From Epiperipatus broadwayi (taxonomy: Eukaryota > Onychophora > Udeonychophora > Euonychophora > Peripatidae): a DNA stretch of 64,000 nucleotides. Within the stretch, counting starts at the first letter, position 1; each line of letters starts with the position of its first letter. The notes beneath the pieces were generated by a model, which was not told where the DNA came from, made no database searches, and was given only the letters and a program-made list of their open reading frames with translations. Location: NCBI GenBank assembly GCA_028023455.1, contig JAQFVV010006849.1, positions 62,001 to 126,000 on the forward strand. Direction: 5' to 3'. Positions 1 to 11,215 of the stretch are shown here, in pieces. The position numbers and the translations under genes are program-made.

Positions 1-200
1 ATCAACAGATGAAGGAAAGTAAAACCATTACAATACATAATAACCAGTGTCCTGTTATGGTCAGTTACGACAGTTGTGCATGTCACTTGCATCTAAACAG
101 TTTATAAGTCTAAGAAAATTTATCTTTAGACTTCTGTCAGTCCATAAATTATTATTCCTATTTTTGCTGGTCTGCAGATGTGAAAGATTGAAAAATGCTG
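1..200 (+). mobile_element. hAT-like non-autonomous element, 3' end (cut by window edge)
   Basis: This stretch matches, with divergence, the last 200 bases of the element at 47153-48257. The same order of landmarks appears in both: a run ending in cattacaatac, a block around ggtcagtta, a block gaaaatttatct-tagacttctg, then the inverted terminal-repeat end (tgtgaaa-g-ttgaa, at about 190-200). No coding capacity is seen. It is the right-hand part of an element whose left part lies outside the window. Confidence 0.55.
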
Positions 201-436
201 GTTTAGATAACATTGTTGCTTTAAATTTAATATATATAGACTGTTTGTTATGAAAAGAATCAACCACATCGACAATAATACATTACTACAAGCAATTTTA
301 TACATTCCTTTCCCCAATACATTTATAAATGTGTAGATATTAAATACCAATTAGATATGTATTAACATTATTTTATTTACAATCTCTATAGAAATTTCAA
401 CCATAAATACAGTATTTAATGAAAATCTACAACACA

Positions 437-475
437 TTTCTGTCAATCAAATTTAACATCATCACTTATTTGGAA
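437..475 (-). ncRNA. Degenerate hammerhead on the opposite arm
   Basis: On the minus strand the core reads GTGATGA (459-465; first core base C changed to G), followed by stem II TGTTA/TGACA (454-458 with 441-445, one pair now a G-U wobble) and GAAA (437-440). It is homologous to the intact ribozyme at 719-779. The change of the invariant first C should abolish cleavage. Confidence 0.5.
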
Positions 476-718
476 GACTAGTTGAAATCAAGTCAAACTG
501 AGCAACTCAATTTATATTTAAATAGATTTGTGACACTTAAATTGATAAGAAAGTTTGAATAAGAATTTTAGCCATAATTAAATGGAAGCCTTCTTTGTAT
601 TGATTTAATGCTAAATGACAAGGCCACTAAAATTTATATTCAAATTTTAATATCAAATTCAGTGTTGCGAGTCTAGTTAAGCAGAAATTGAGTTGCTATG
701 CTTGATATAATCTCAAAT

Positions 719-779
719 GTCTCCCAAGCAGCTGATGATGTCAGATTTGATTGACAGAAATACATGTCCTGCCAGAGAT
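719..779 (+). ncRNA. Type I hammerhead ribozyme, canonical core
   Basis: All conserved parts are present in order. The core CTGATGA is at 732-738. Stem II is TGTCA (739-743) with TGACA (752-756), five perfect pairs around an 8-nt loop. GAAA is at 757-760. A short stem III hairpin runs 760-767. The GTC cleavage triplet is 766-768, so cleavage would fall after C768. Stem I is GCAG (728-731) with CTGC (769-772), then an internal loop (724-727 against 773-774), then TCTC (720-723) with GAGA (775-778). An internal loop at that point of stem I is where natural hammerheads make their tertiary contact with loop II. Activity is predicted, not shown. Confidence 0.8.
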
Positions 780-800
780 TAATTAATTTTTCATCAAACA

Positions 801-3490
801 TTGCAATATATATAACTATAAATTTTTAGGGAATATAAGTACTATAACATTAAGTGTGTGTACATGTGAATGAATGTTTACACAGTACAATTTACTGAAT
901 ACATAATGAATAATTCAAAATATTATTTAACTCAGAATCATAAATGTTTCTGGCAATTCTAATAACAAATGGGATGTCAAAATATATGAAAAAGTTTTTA
1001 TGGTGTAAAATCATATATAAGTCATTATTTATTTTCTTTTTTTGCCAAAGACATTTTCAGGCCACCATAAACCTTACTGTATTTTCAGTTTTTATTTTAA
1101 CGATCAAATTAATTTCATTTATTAAATTTTTTTTCATTCCTTTTTGATCAGTGTATATAGGTATAATAATTTTTACTAGGATATTGCCAATATACGGCTC
1201 ATTTCATATCCATGCACAGAGAAATAAAATGATAAAAACATAATTAAGCTTGTGAAATAGCCAGTTTAGTTTTTAGGTTCTTCTAACATTCTAGATAAAG
1301 AAGTTATATACCTATTTCTGGCAAACAACAGGATAATTGAGTAATCTTTGAGTCAGTTCTACAAAAAAAAAAAATCTAAACTTGGCTGCAAATCCTCAAC
1401 TACTTGAAAAATATTTCCTAGCTGAAAAAAAAACTTCTCACATCATGGTTATGGATGCAAATATTCTTCTAACCACTCAATTAAAAAAAAAGTTTTAATG
1501 GCTTAAAATGAGTGAACTTGAATATACATATAAAGGGGGGGGGGGTTACTATAAATAATAAAAACAATTTTTAACTTAACAAAAACCATCTTATTGTAAT
1601 GCTTATCATGTTTTCATAAATAGATTGCAGAATGAGACATTACTATTACTAAAATTAATTATACAGAGTAAATTATGAATTAAAAACATGAACACAATTA
1701 CCAAGTACGGTCACATAAATAGCAAATAGAAAAACAAAATTATTACTATTAAGTTTTTGCATAATGAACATCTTATTTAATTGAAATTTTTTTTTTCTGA
1801 TTTTGAACTTAACAAGTTTTGTTATATGTTTATTTATATACTAACCTTAACCTCTAGACATGTGGTCTGAAATATATTAGGAGGATATTCAAAACTGAAA
1901 AAATTATGTGGTGTACTTTGATTTTTATGAGCTATTACTGCTTCCTAGTTTGAAAAATGTTGACTATGAAGGTAATCTGAAGTGGAAAAGTATATATTGC
2001 ATGTTAATTCAAAACTTTATTTAAGTAATAAAGAAATTGGAAAATAGATGGCATTATAAATGTCTGGTCAGCACTCAATTTGAATTTACAAACCTACCTT
2101 TACATAGATGGTCCAAGCAAAAATATAGAAAAAAAAAATTTTCTTTAGTGAATTTTGTCATACTGACATTAGTTATTTATCAAAAAGTTACTTTAACAAT
2201 TTCACTTTATTTAACTTTTTTTTTAATCATAAACATTAAATAATTAAATTTGTTATAGCTGAATGGAACAAACTCACCTATTTGTAAATTGGCTCTTAGA
2301 TAACAAGAATACAGGAAAAAATATTTTATTTTGAATTTGATGCTAACATTATTTAAAATTTTTTAAAAGAGTAAAGAATCTTAGCTATTTGTATGCCTAA
2401 AACACTTAAAAACATCGCACAAAGCCTTTATATCAATATACTCTTTTGATGAATACATACAATTTGAGATATCTACTAAGGCTTGCTTAGGTGTCAATAA
2501 TTTATGGAGAAAGTTATTACTGCATTAAGTCTAATGGTAGATGAATAAATCATACACTTGCATTCAATCTTCTCACAATTCATGGCATCTTATCTATCAG
2601 AGAAGTCATCTATAGGAGCATGAGATACAGCAGTCCAGTTTATGATGATCAAATATCAATGGTATTTTGCTTTGATGATATAAACACGGCAGCAATGGAG
2701 ATTTTGATACGAGCTACTATCTAATAATTACTCTTACTTATGATAAGTAGAACTGGAGTAGTGAAGAACTTTCTACTGAAAATTATTTGTGTAAGATGGG
2801 ATCATGACATTGTGTTGGTCTAACAACTTTTTATCAAACAGTGGTGGCTGGTCCATAAGCGATGTAATGCACCTCAAAAAAAAATAATTATTAAATTTAT
2901 GCTTGAAAATATCAAAACTATAATCATTAAATATTTTACATAATTGTTATGTAAATACAACTAAGTAAACATTTTTAAAAAATATTATTTTAACCGATGT
3001 TTGAGATTCTATTCAAAGATGCTGCTAATTACCATTATCAAAAACATCATATTCAGTGAATTCCAACAAATTCTACCAAGATTCATATGTTCTTATCAAC
3101 GCATTAAATTAGCACCATTGGATCTGCTCACTGCAGCAGCATATGTAGTTGAGAGTGATATGCTTATCTATTCTGAATTCCTTCAGAACTAATAATTTTT
3201 TACTGTTTTCATATAAGATGAGCAATAAAATATTTTTTTAAATAATTATCATTATTAATGTTAGTATTGAATATATAAAAAAATTACATTTTCCCAATTA
3301 ATACTCTATGAAAAAATTGAAATAAAAAGATCGATCTTCTCCAAATATTATTATTTGTCAATCAACAGTTAATAAAAACAAAAAAATACATTAGATCTTT
3401 TAATGATTGGTATGGAAAAATAAAATGGTATGGTTAGAAATGCTACATTTTGTTTTCCTTACTTACTTTTTGGTGACAATACTGTATTAA
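801..3490. other. AT-rich non-coding stretch
   Basis: I see no gene, RNA or recognisable mobile element here. There are homopolymer runs (a G-run near 1537-1545 and several A- and T-runs). The longest open frames are under 70 codons with the biased F/I/K/N/Y composition expected of random AT-rich DNA. The part around 2560-2860 is slightly less AT-rich but shows stops in every frame. Confidence 0.4.
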
Positions 3491-3497
3491 AGCACTC

Positions 3498-4085
3498 TTG
3501 GATAAAGAATTTATGTCAGTATACTTATACAAAAGTGGGATGATTGTATTAGAAGTGTTGAGTGTTGTAGTGGCAAAGAATGGAATAGAATAGATGGTTA
3601 ATAAGAAATAGGGAGTTTGGAGAACTACTATGGAGAATAAAAACTTTACATCTATATAAAAGCAAACAGAACTATTGGATGCGAGTTAATTTATGATAAT
3701 AGCAAAGAAATTTAAGGCTCGAACAGGATCTTTAGCAACAAGGGAATATACACACAAATGGAAAAATATGGGTGATTTAGTCTGTAAATTATGTAGGGAA
3801 GAAATAGAAAGTATTAGATACCTGTTAACTGAATGTAAATGCCTGTAAGCAGAAAGGGTACAAATAATGATACAGAAAGTGGGTTTTTGGCTTTTATACT
3901 GGATTTGGGAAAAGATGGGGGGGGGGTAGATATAAAGGCCATTGAGTTGACAAAGATTATGTTGTGGAAACGGGATGGAACAGGATAGATAATAATATGG
4001 GGATGGAAAGATGTCTAACAGGTTTCTCTGGGCATAGTGACTGAGAGATTCCCGACTTCGAATAAGGAGAAGTCACAGTGCAAAG
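3498..4085 (+). mobile_element. LINE (family A), 5'-truncated 3' end
   Basis: Translation at about 3700-3850 gives a run containing KARTGSLATREYTHKWKN, then CKLC, then a Leu-Leu-x-Glu-Cys block. This is the C-terminal zinc-knuckle-like region found after the reverse transcriptase domain in many non-LTR retrotransposons. It is followed by a 3' UTR shared with copies at 6766-7075, 7080-7718 and 7735-8975: a GLGKD-like block, then a conserved tail around ttctctgggcata and aggagaagtcacagtgca. Stops interrupt the frame, so it is dead. Confidence 0.65.
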
Positions 4086-5140
4086 AAATTTCACAAATCG
4101 CCAGTTATCAAAATTTCATAAGGTGAAGGGTGTTGAACACCCAGTTACAATAATAATGATCAATTGTTTAATTGCAAATATTTTGTCATCACCAATATTC
4201 TATTTAATACTCCAAAAACTTAGGCCGAGTTGCCACTATGAAAAAATATTTTTAAATCATATATATATTCTAACTTAATAGCACCGAGTTAACGTTCGGC
4301 AACTTCTTGCCAGAATCATAGTGCAAAATTAATTAACTATCAAGGCCGGGAACTGATCTCTTGCATTAACCTATGCCTCCGATCATCATCTCTCTCTCTG
4401 TGCATATAGTCTTAATAATAGGAGAAAACAAACTATTATTTAATTACTTAGCTTCGGTTACATAACGTTATGATTACTTAGAGAATTGTTTTAACTACGC
4501 TATTCTAAAAAATTAACCTTCTAAAATAATTTTAAAATCCATAACAATATGGATGAATGATTCATTCCTTTTCTAATACTTCAGTAAACATAAAATGGTA
4601 ATGGCTTTATTGCTCGGGAATTCAGAAGTTCGAGCGCTAGAATCGCGAAAAACACATAAAATAGCAATTACTCGTGAAAGAAATATTATAATACCTTTAA
4701 TATTACTGTGAAGACAATTTTAATTTAATATGACCTTTAACAGTAACGTTAGCAATTATTAATTTTCAAGGTTATGCATACTCATTTGTGTCATTTTTAA
4801 AATAAAACATAAGTATAGATAGAATGATCTTACTCGATTCCGGAATAGTGTTTAAAGAACTATTATATTTAGCCTGTTGCCAAATCGCTTGCAATTTTTT
4901 TTTTAAATGAGAGAGAGAGTAAGTTTTCTTGAAAAATTAGCAGTTAAACATCACATGATTACCATTCTAGATGTTTTGCCCGTTTCAAAATCAATGCGAT
5001 GGGATATAGTTTACCTTTACCCGAAGTCGTTGCAAAAATAATGTTCAATGTATTTTCTCTTAAAAAGAAAACAAAAATTGGTATTCATGAATTAAAAGAA
5101 GGAACTACAAATGACTTGGCATGCTTTTTGTTGAAATAAC
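4086..5140. other. Non-coding, slightly less AT-rich; one short family 2 trace
   Basis: No gene recognised. A GA microsatellite lies near 4908-4920. At about 4943-4976 there is a short match (aaacatcacatgattaccat) to the outer end of the family 2 foldback elements seen at 49688 and 61375, probably a small relic. Confidence 0.35.
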
Positions 5141-5144
5141 CTGC

Positions 5145-5500
5145 ATATAAAAAGAAATATGCCTCTATTTGAAAATGAAACTTTAATATGTGTTTTACCA
5201 ATTCTTATTTATGGATCTGAGACTTGTAAATTAAAAAAAAGAGCAACACAGACTTTACATTAGTCAACAAAATAAAGGTAAATATATGTTAGAACAGATC
5301 AAAAGTGAAAGACATGGATGAGAGAACAAACATATTATTAACATCATTGAAAGATAAAAAACTGAAATGGAGCTGGATATAATTCTAGAAATGATGATAA
5401 TAGATGGTAACCTGAAATTTTAAATTGAATCCCAAGAGATTGTAAATGACCAAAATGAGTCCACATGATACAGATTGATGAAATAAAGTTTGCCAGTTCA
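5145..5500 (+). mobile_element. RTE-like LINE remnant
   Basis: The sequence follows the better copy at 12785-13480. Plus-strand frames give YGSETCKLKKRA, matching the YGSETWTLNRRA motif there, then a decayed LKWSW-like block and a decayed WIPRDCK-like block. These are landmarks of the region after the reverse transcriptase catalytic core in RTE-type non-LTR elements. Several stops and frame changes show it is inactive. Confidence 0.55.
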
Positions 5501-6765
5501 ATGTTAAGAAGACACTATTTCTTATTATATATGATACCCAAACTTTAGTAAATTTTCCTCTACTTCTAAAACTACTATATTTTAATAATATCTTCCATTC
5601 TTTATCCAGAATTTTTTCATCAGGAATTGTCAAAAAAAAAAGATATATCTAGCTCTAGGAGAAAGAGATAGATTGAAATATTAAAAAAAAAAATCAGAAA
5701 AAATTTAAAGGTGAATTTGGGATGATTATACAAACCAATCATGCAGCACAAATAATAAAACACAATTCTCCTCTAATCTGTTTATTTCACATCTCATACC
5801 TCTTCAACCAACTATATTTTTAAAAATCTTAAAACATTCTGCTTAATTGTAGTTCTCTACTGTATTCATTATTCAGACATATTTCCCAATGAAAGCAATC
5901 AATCATATTTTTCAGATACTCTTTATAAAAGAGATGTGTTTCTTTAGCAAAAACTATTCTAAAGTTCCTCATGAAATAACTTTTTAAAAAAGACTCAGTG
6001 TTTATTCATATCTCATGCTCAATACAAGAAAAAATGTGCCTTTACATTCATAGATTTAATAGCATCACACATTTTTTATGTTTAACAATGCCAGTCAGTC
6101 GGTCATATAATCTTGTCATTTTATCTTTTTAAATCTTAGTGAGTATCCTTAAATGAAAGTTCATTCTTTGTTACGTAGATAGAAGTAAAGGCTTGAAAAA
6201 TATTGAAATCGCAATTTTTGTGCAAGTAATCAAAATGAAACTGGGATTGTAGGTACATTTAATCCTATTGTATAGTTAGGGTATGAAGCTGACTAGTGGC
6301 ATGAAAGAGTCAGGATGACCAGTCCATGTTAACTTAAAGAAACTGAAGACCTTAAAGGTCTTTATGGTAAATTAGTCATTTTCCCATCTAATATGTTCCC
6401 CTGACTTTAATTAAACTTCTAAACTTAGTTTTAAATAAATAATTTATATGCAACAGTTTTATTCAATAAGTTCACCAAAAAGTAAAAAAAACAAATTTTC
6501 TCCAGCATTAACAAATAAAAATGTAGGCCATCATACTTAGAAATTGTACTGTTGCAATTCTATTTGACTTACCACTTGCAACTAAAGCAGATTTCTCATA
6601 TACACAAAAAGGGGCATTAATTGAAAGTGATCTATCAAATCATTGGGCATTGCTATCATTTGTAAATGTAATCACCCCATGCATTCATTTGTAAAAACTG
6701 AAAACAATTATATATGAAGAAAGATTAAATCTAATTAAATATTACTAGATGGCAGTATCATAAAC
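5501..6765. other. Non-coding AT-rich stretch
   Basis: No gene or element recognised. A short palindromic block (gaagacc-ttaaa-ggtctt) sits near 6347-6363. Confidence 0.3.
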
Positions 6766-7075
6766 AAAATGAGGTGCAAAATGATGCATATAAGAAAAAA
6801 GAAAGGGCACTTATGGAAGAATAAATATGAAAAAAGTGATTATACAGAAAGTGGATTATTGGTTTTTATGCTGGGTTTGGGAAAAGATAAGGGGGGCTTA
6901 GATATAAAGGCCATAGAGGTGACAAAGATTATGTTGTGGAAATGGGATGGAACAGAATATGGGAAAACTTAGACTGGGGAATGGAAAATAAAGTGGCTAA
7001 TAGGTTTCTCTGGGCATAATTATTGAGAGATTCTTGACTCTGTTTAAGGAGAAGCTACAGTACATCACATCAGCA
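6766..7075 (+). mobile_element. LINE family A, short 3' end copy
   Basis: This begins inside the terminal coding block and runs into the shared 3' UTR. It contains the LVFMLGLGKDKGGLDIKAIE-like translation also found near 3885-3940, 7500-7570 and 8770-8830, followed by the common tail ending in agaagctacagtacatcacatca. It abuts another truncated copy, so several insertions or rearranged pieces of the same family are stacked here. Confidence 0.6.
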
Positions 7076-7079
7076 TATG

Positions 7080-7718
7080 CTATAGATTTGAATAAAGAAT
7101 TTAAGTCAGTATACTTATACAAAAGGTGGGATAAATGTATTAGGAGAATTGATGAGTGTTAAGGAATGGTATAGAAGAATAGATGCATTAATAAAGAATA
7201 GGGAGTTGGAGAACTAGCATAAATATATATAGAAGTAAACAGAATATTGGGTGCAAGTTAAATTATAATAGCTAGGAAAGTAGTCTACTATTTAAGGCTT
7301 GAACGAGATCTTTAGCAACAAGGGAATATACACATAAATGAAAAAATGTGAATGATTCATTCTGCAAGCTGTGTAAGGAAGGCATAGAAAATATTAGGCA
7401 CCTGTTAATTGAATGTAAATGCCTGGAAGCAGAAAGGGTACAAATAATAAAGTTGTGGAAAAATAAAATATAAACAAAGTGATTATAGAGAAAGTGAGTT
7501 GTTGGTTTTTATGCTGGGTTTGGGAAAAGATATGGGGGATTTAGATATAAAGGCCATGGAGTTGATAAAGATTATGTTGTGGAAATGGGATGGAGCAGGA
7601 TAGAGAAGAATATGGGAAAATGTAATGTGGGGAATGGAAAGGGAGTGGCTAACAGGTTTTTCTGGGCATAATTGCTGAGAAATTCCTGACTCCCTATAAG
7701 GAGAAGTCACAGTGCATT
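7080..7718 (+). mobile_element. LINE family A, truncated copy
   Basis: It starts at the EFKSVYLYKRWDKC-like block, continues through the decayed zinc-knuckle region (LATREYTHK and C-x2-C around 7320-7410), then the GLGKD-like block and the common 3' tail near 7660-7715. Stops are frequent. It is homologous in the same order to 3498-4085 and 8340-8975. Confidence 0.6.
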
Positions 7719-7734
7719 ACATCACAATTAGGGA

Positions 7735-8975
7735 AGGTATGGAAGATATACTGAAGACATGGCAAGGATGGCTAAAAAGATGGGGATTAAATTTAGTGAA
7801 GAAAATTCAAAAGTAATGATGATAAATACTGGGGAAAGAGAAGAAAAAGAATTTTATTGGGAGATATAAAGTTAAATGTGATGAATATGTATAACTATTT
7901 TGGAATCATCTTAAATAATCAGGGAAATTGCTTGGTTGAATGGGAGAAAAAATTGATAAATTAGGCAAAGAAAAGAAAGGGACTGATAAAGAAATTAAGT
8001 GTTTTCATAATATAAATATGATGTAGCTAGAATTGTATGGCAATGGCAGTAGCAGGGTTAACATATGATAATGATACATTGTGTTAGTAAAGAGGTGTTA
8101 GATTACTTAGAAAAAGTTCAGAGAAATAGGAAGACATGCCTTAGATGCTGATGTGTGGATGGCAAAGGAGACAATTCAAAGAGAAATGAGATGGTCAAGT
8201 TTTTATATGAGAGATGGAAAACCCAAAATAAAAATGTTTGATAGATTGCAATTTATGGTTAATAAGAGAATAGCCAAAATAGTATTTAATTGGGTTATGA
8301 GTAAATGACAGACAACATGATGGGTGAGAAAGATAGTGATTTGGATAAAAAAAAATTATGTCAGTATATTTATACAAAAGGTGGGATGATTGTGAAAGAA
8401 TTGTTGAGTGTTATATGGCAAGGAATGGGACAAAAAAATAGATGCACTAATAAAAAATAGGGAATTGGAAATGGAGAACTACTATGGAGAATAAAGAGTT
8501 TAAATCTATATAAAAGCAAACAGAACTATTGAGTGTGAGTCAATTTATAATAATAGCAAAGAAAGTAGTTCACTATTCAAGGCTCAAACAGGATCTTTAG
8601 CAACAAGGGAATATGCACACAAATGGAAAAATATGGTTGATTAAGTCTACAAGTTATCTAAGGAAGACAGAAAATATTAGGCATCTGTTAATTGAATGTA
8701 AATGCTTGCAAGCTGAAAAGGTACAAATAATGTGAGAGAATAAATATAAAGTGATTATATGAAAAATGGGTTCTTGGTTTTTATGCTGGGTTTGAGAAAA
8801 GGGGGATTTAGATATAAAAACCATAGAGTTGATAATGTAGAAATAGGATGGAGCAGGATAATGAAGAATATGGGAAAACTTAGGGTGAGGAATGGAAAGA
8901 TGGCTAACAAGTTTATATGGGCATAATGGCCGAGAAATTCCTGACTCTGAAAAACGAGAAGCCACAGTGCATCAA
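7735..8975 (+). mobile_element. LINE family A, longest copy with reverse transcriptase C-terminus
   Basis: Broken frames give landmarks in the order expected for a non-LTR reverse transcriptase. First comes a W-G-L-N-L-like block followed by SKVMMI (7790-7830). Next is a YNYFGIIL-like block, equivalent to the YLG motif (7885-7915). Then come a LDYLEKVQRNR block (8100-8140), the zinc-knuckle region (8590-8720) and the 3' UTR with the common tail (8900-8970). It extends about 600 bp further 5' than the other copies. Frame breaks show it is defective. The exact clade is not clear to me; the layout resembles CR1/Jockey/I-type elements. Confidence 0.6.
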
Positions 8976-9998
8976 ATCTAAAATTAAAATCTTTTTTTTT
9001 GCTCAAATTTCAAATTATATATATATAAAGTATTCTTATTTGTAATACATATGTATGCAAAGTTTCAACCCGATCAAAAATTGGGAAGTGTTTGAAAATA
9101 GAATCAAAAAATTTCTCAGACAGTAAGATTAAATAAAAATATTTCCTTTACTGTTATTATAAATATTGTAATTTAAATACTGATATTGTTTTGATGTATT
9201 GTTAAAAAAATTTTTAGCTATATGTTTTTTCACTTACTACATTGTCTGTCCTTATATTTATTCTTTAACATATTGTTTGCATATTATACTGTATTTTCTT
9301 TCTAATTTTTATATAGGTAGACTGAAATGCTTGCATAATGCACTTTTAGTGATTACTCAATTTTTTATAAAACTACACTGAAATGAATTGACCATATAAC
9401 TGTTAATACCTTAACCTATACTTTGACTAATTTACCTGATATACCTTACGATTAATCCAATTAAAAATTATTTAGCAATTTTATTCCTACTATAAAATGT
9501 GGGCAAACAATTTTCTTTTAAAATTTTTTTATATGAAATTATAATCTTAACTATTTCATTTTATACAATTTTAGCCATTGGCAACATATTTCCCTTAAAT
9601 ATATCTCAGTCCACTCCATTTCATAAAATTTCTTTTGCATTGCACTTATTATAAGCAAATAATGATCATCTCTTTATCAATTTTTTATTTAGTTTTTGTC
9701 ATCTTCCCATTCTAACGCATATTTTAATGTACTAGTAATAATGATCTAAAGTGCAATATTTCTTGTCATTTCCCATTTCTTAATTATGATTTTCTTTATT
9801 TTTTGTTTAATTTAATCCTATCTTCACATTTTTTAAGTAACAAATTTGTGTCTTTTTTTTTTTTAATTAAAAGCATCATCTTTATATATATAAAACATTT
9901 TTTTAAATGCCTTCTACATAATCCTTACTTAATTTACAATAATTCAACACTCTGGCGGTCTTCCTCACGATCCTCTAGCCAATTAAAAATATCCAAAA
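8976..9998. other. AT-rich non-coding stretch
   Basis: I see only low-complexity AT-rich sequence, short TA repeats and T-runs. No gene or repeat family is recognised. Confidence 0.35.
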
Positions 9999-10087
9999 TT
10001 AAAACGATCATTTCACACAAACCACCATTCTCTCCAGTCTATCAAATAACACTGATACACTTAAGTACATATATGCTGAAAAGATAA

Positions 10088-10146
10088 ATAATCACCAATA
10101 TACATATTTCATGCTAAACCAGCAATCATCAGTTGGTCCGGATTAT
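10088..10146 (-). ncRNA. Hammerhead ribozyme, family 1 copy C (intact core)
   Basis: On the minus strand, CTGATGA (10126-10132) is followed by stem II TGCT/AGCA with a GGTTT loop, then GAAA (10107-10110). A two- to three-pair stem III follows, then an ATA cleavage triplet and the stem I strand TTGGT, which pairs with ACCAA just before the core. A second helix ATAATC/GATTAT closes stem I beyond a three-base bulge. The closing pair of stem II is a T-T mismatch, which may weaken it. Confidence 0.65.
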
Positions 10147-10517
10147 ATCTCCCACACATATACACTATAAGTGCTCAGATTTATATTAAGATAGACAATC
10201 TTCATACTTTAATGGACAGGCTCCAATCTACTACACACTCCAACTCTTCAACCATCCATTTGAAAATCTGATTTAGGAATGCTCGAAGGCTACCCTGAGG
10301 CCAAGATTCTTGTCACACCCATGTTGACCTAAGGTCAATCTGAACCCCACATGTACAGGATATAATCCATTAAATACATATGCAAGGATCAGATTTTCAA
10401 TTGGATGGACGGTTGAAGAGTTGGAATGTGTAGTAGATTGGAGCCTGTCCATTAAAGTATGAAGATTGTCTATCTTAATATATATCTGAGCACTTATAGT
10501 GTATATGTGTGGAAGAT

Positions 10518-10576
10518 ATAATCTGGATCAACTGATGATTGCTGGTTTAACATGAAATATGTATATTGGTGATTAT
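10518..10576 (+). ncRNA. Hammerhead ribozyme, family 1 copy A (intact core)
   Basis: CTGATGA is at 10532-10538 and GAAA at 10554-10557. Stem I is ATCAA (10527-10531) with TTGGT (10566-10570). One position is a G-U wobble where copy C has G-C. It continues with ATAATC (10518-10523) pairing GATTAT (10571-10576). Cleavage would follow A10565. Stem II (after 10538) is weaker than in copy D because of two mismatches. Confidence 0.65.
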
Positions 10577-10997
10577 TTATTTTTTCAGCATATATGTACT
10601 TGAGTGTATCAGTGTTATTTGATAGACTGGAGAGAATGGTGGTTTGTGTGAAAGTCTGTGCTCATATACCCTATATATTACATATATTGACACAGGTGTA
10701 TATATAATAAGCCTGTGTTTCAGTTATTACATTTGTAGAGATGTCTACCCATCTTTGCATATGTATTTAATGGATTATGTCCTGTACATGTGGAGTTCAG
10801 ATTGACCTTAGGTCAACATGGGTGTGACAAGAATCTCAGACTCAGGATGGCCTTTGAGCATTCCATCATCAGATTTTCAATTGGATGGACGGTTGAAGAG
10901 TTGAAGTGTGTAGTAGATTGGAGCCTGTCCATTAAAGTATGAAGATTGTCTATCTTAATATATATCTGAGCACTTATAGTGTATATGTGTGGGAGAT

Positions 10998-11056
10998 ATA
11001 ATCTGGACCAATGGATGATTGCTGGTTTAGCATGAAATACATATATTGGTGATTAT
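10998..11056 (+). ncRNA. Hammerhead remnant, family 1 copy B (core mutated)
   Basis: Stem I, stem II (TGCT/AGCA) and GAAA (11034-11037) are all kept, but the core reads TGGATGA at 11012-11018 instead of CTGATGA. Changes of this kind in the invariant core should abolish cleavage. It is the second direct unit of the array. Confidence 0.55.
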
Positions 11057-11215
11057 TTATCTTTTCAGCATATATGTACTTGAGTGTATCAGTGTTATTT
11101 GATAGACTGGAGAGAATGGTGGTTTGTGTGAAAGTCTGTGCTCATATACCCTTATATATTACATATATAGACACAGGTGTATATATAATACGCCTGTGTT
11201 TCAGTTAAAACGATC

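Larger units (their letters stand above)
405..800. mobile_element. Inverted-repeat element carrying hammerhead ribozymes on both arms
   Basis: Two diverged arms of about 85 bp face each other: 425-515 read on the minus strand and roughly 690-790 on the plus strand. Both contain the landmarks attgagttgct, then a gatgatgt block, then tttgattgacagaaat. The plus arm encodes a complete hammerhead core and the minus arm a version with one core change. I could not find a convincing target duplication at the edges, so the outer boundaries are approximate. No protein is encoded. Confidence 0.55.
9999..11215 (+). mobile_element. Family 1 multimeric hammerhead element with 11-bp target duplication
   Basis: The insertion is bounded by identical 11-mers TTAAAACGATC at 9999-10009 and 11205-11215. 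Inside are one inverted, truncated copy (10010 to about 10380) and two direct copies. The direct copies begin with matching blocks at 10388 and 10868, a spacing of 480 bp. Each unit contains a hammerhead ribozyme and, further 3', a tRNA-like stretch. No protein is encoded. The target duplication implies the whole inverted-direct-direct array arrived as one insertion. The combination of a hammerhead with Pol III-like sequence recalls the schistosome SINE-like alpha element. Tandem hammerhead units recall retrozymes. Confidence 0.75.

Noticed and set aside
1537-1546. G-runs at 1537, 13645 and 19042 considered as functional G-quadruplex or promoter elements
   Set aside because: Each is a single homopolymer run without further G-tracts; the last two lie beside or within copies of one repeat.
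7483-9006. Minus-strand frames across the LINE copies
   Set aside because: They are antisense to LINE family A, whose coding landmarks are on the plus strand.
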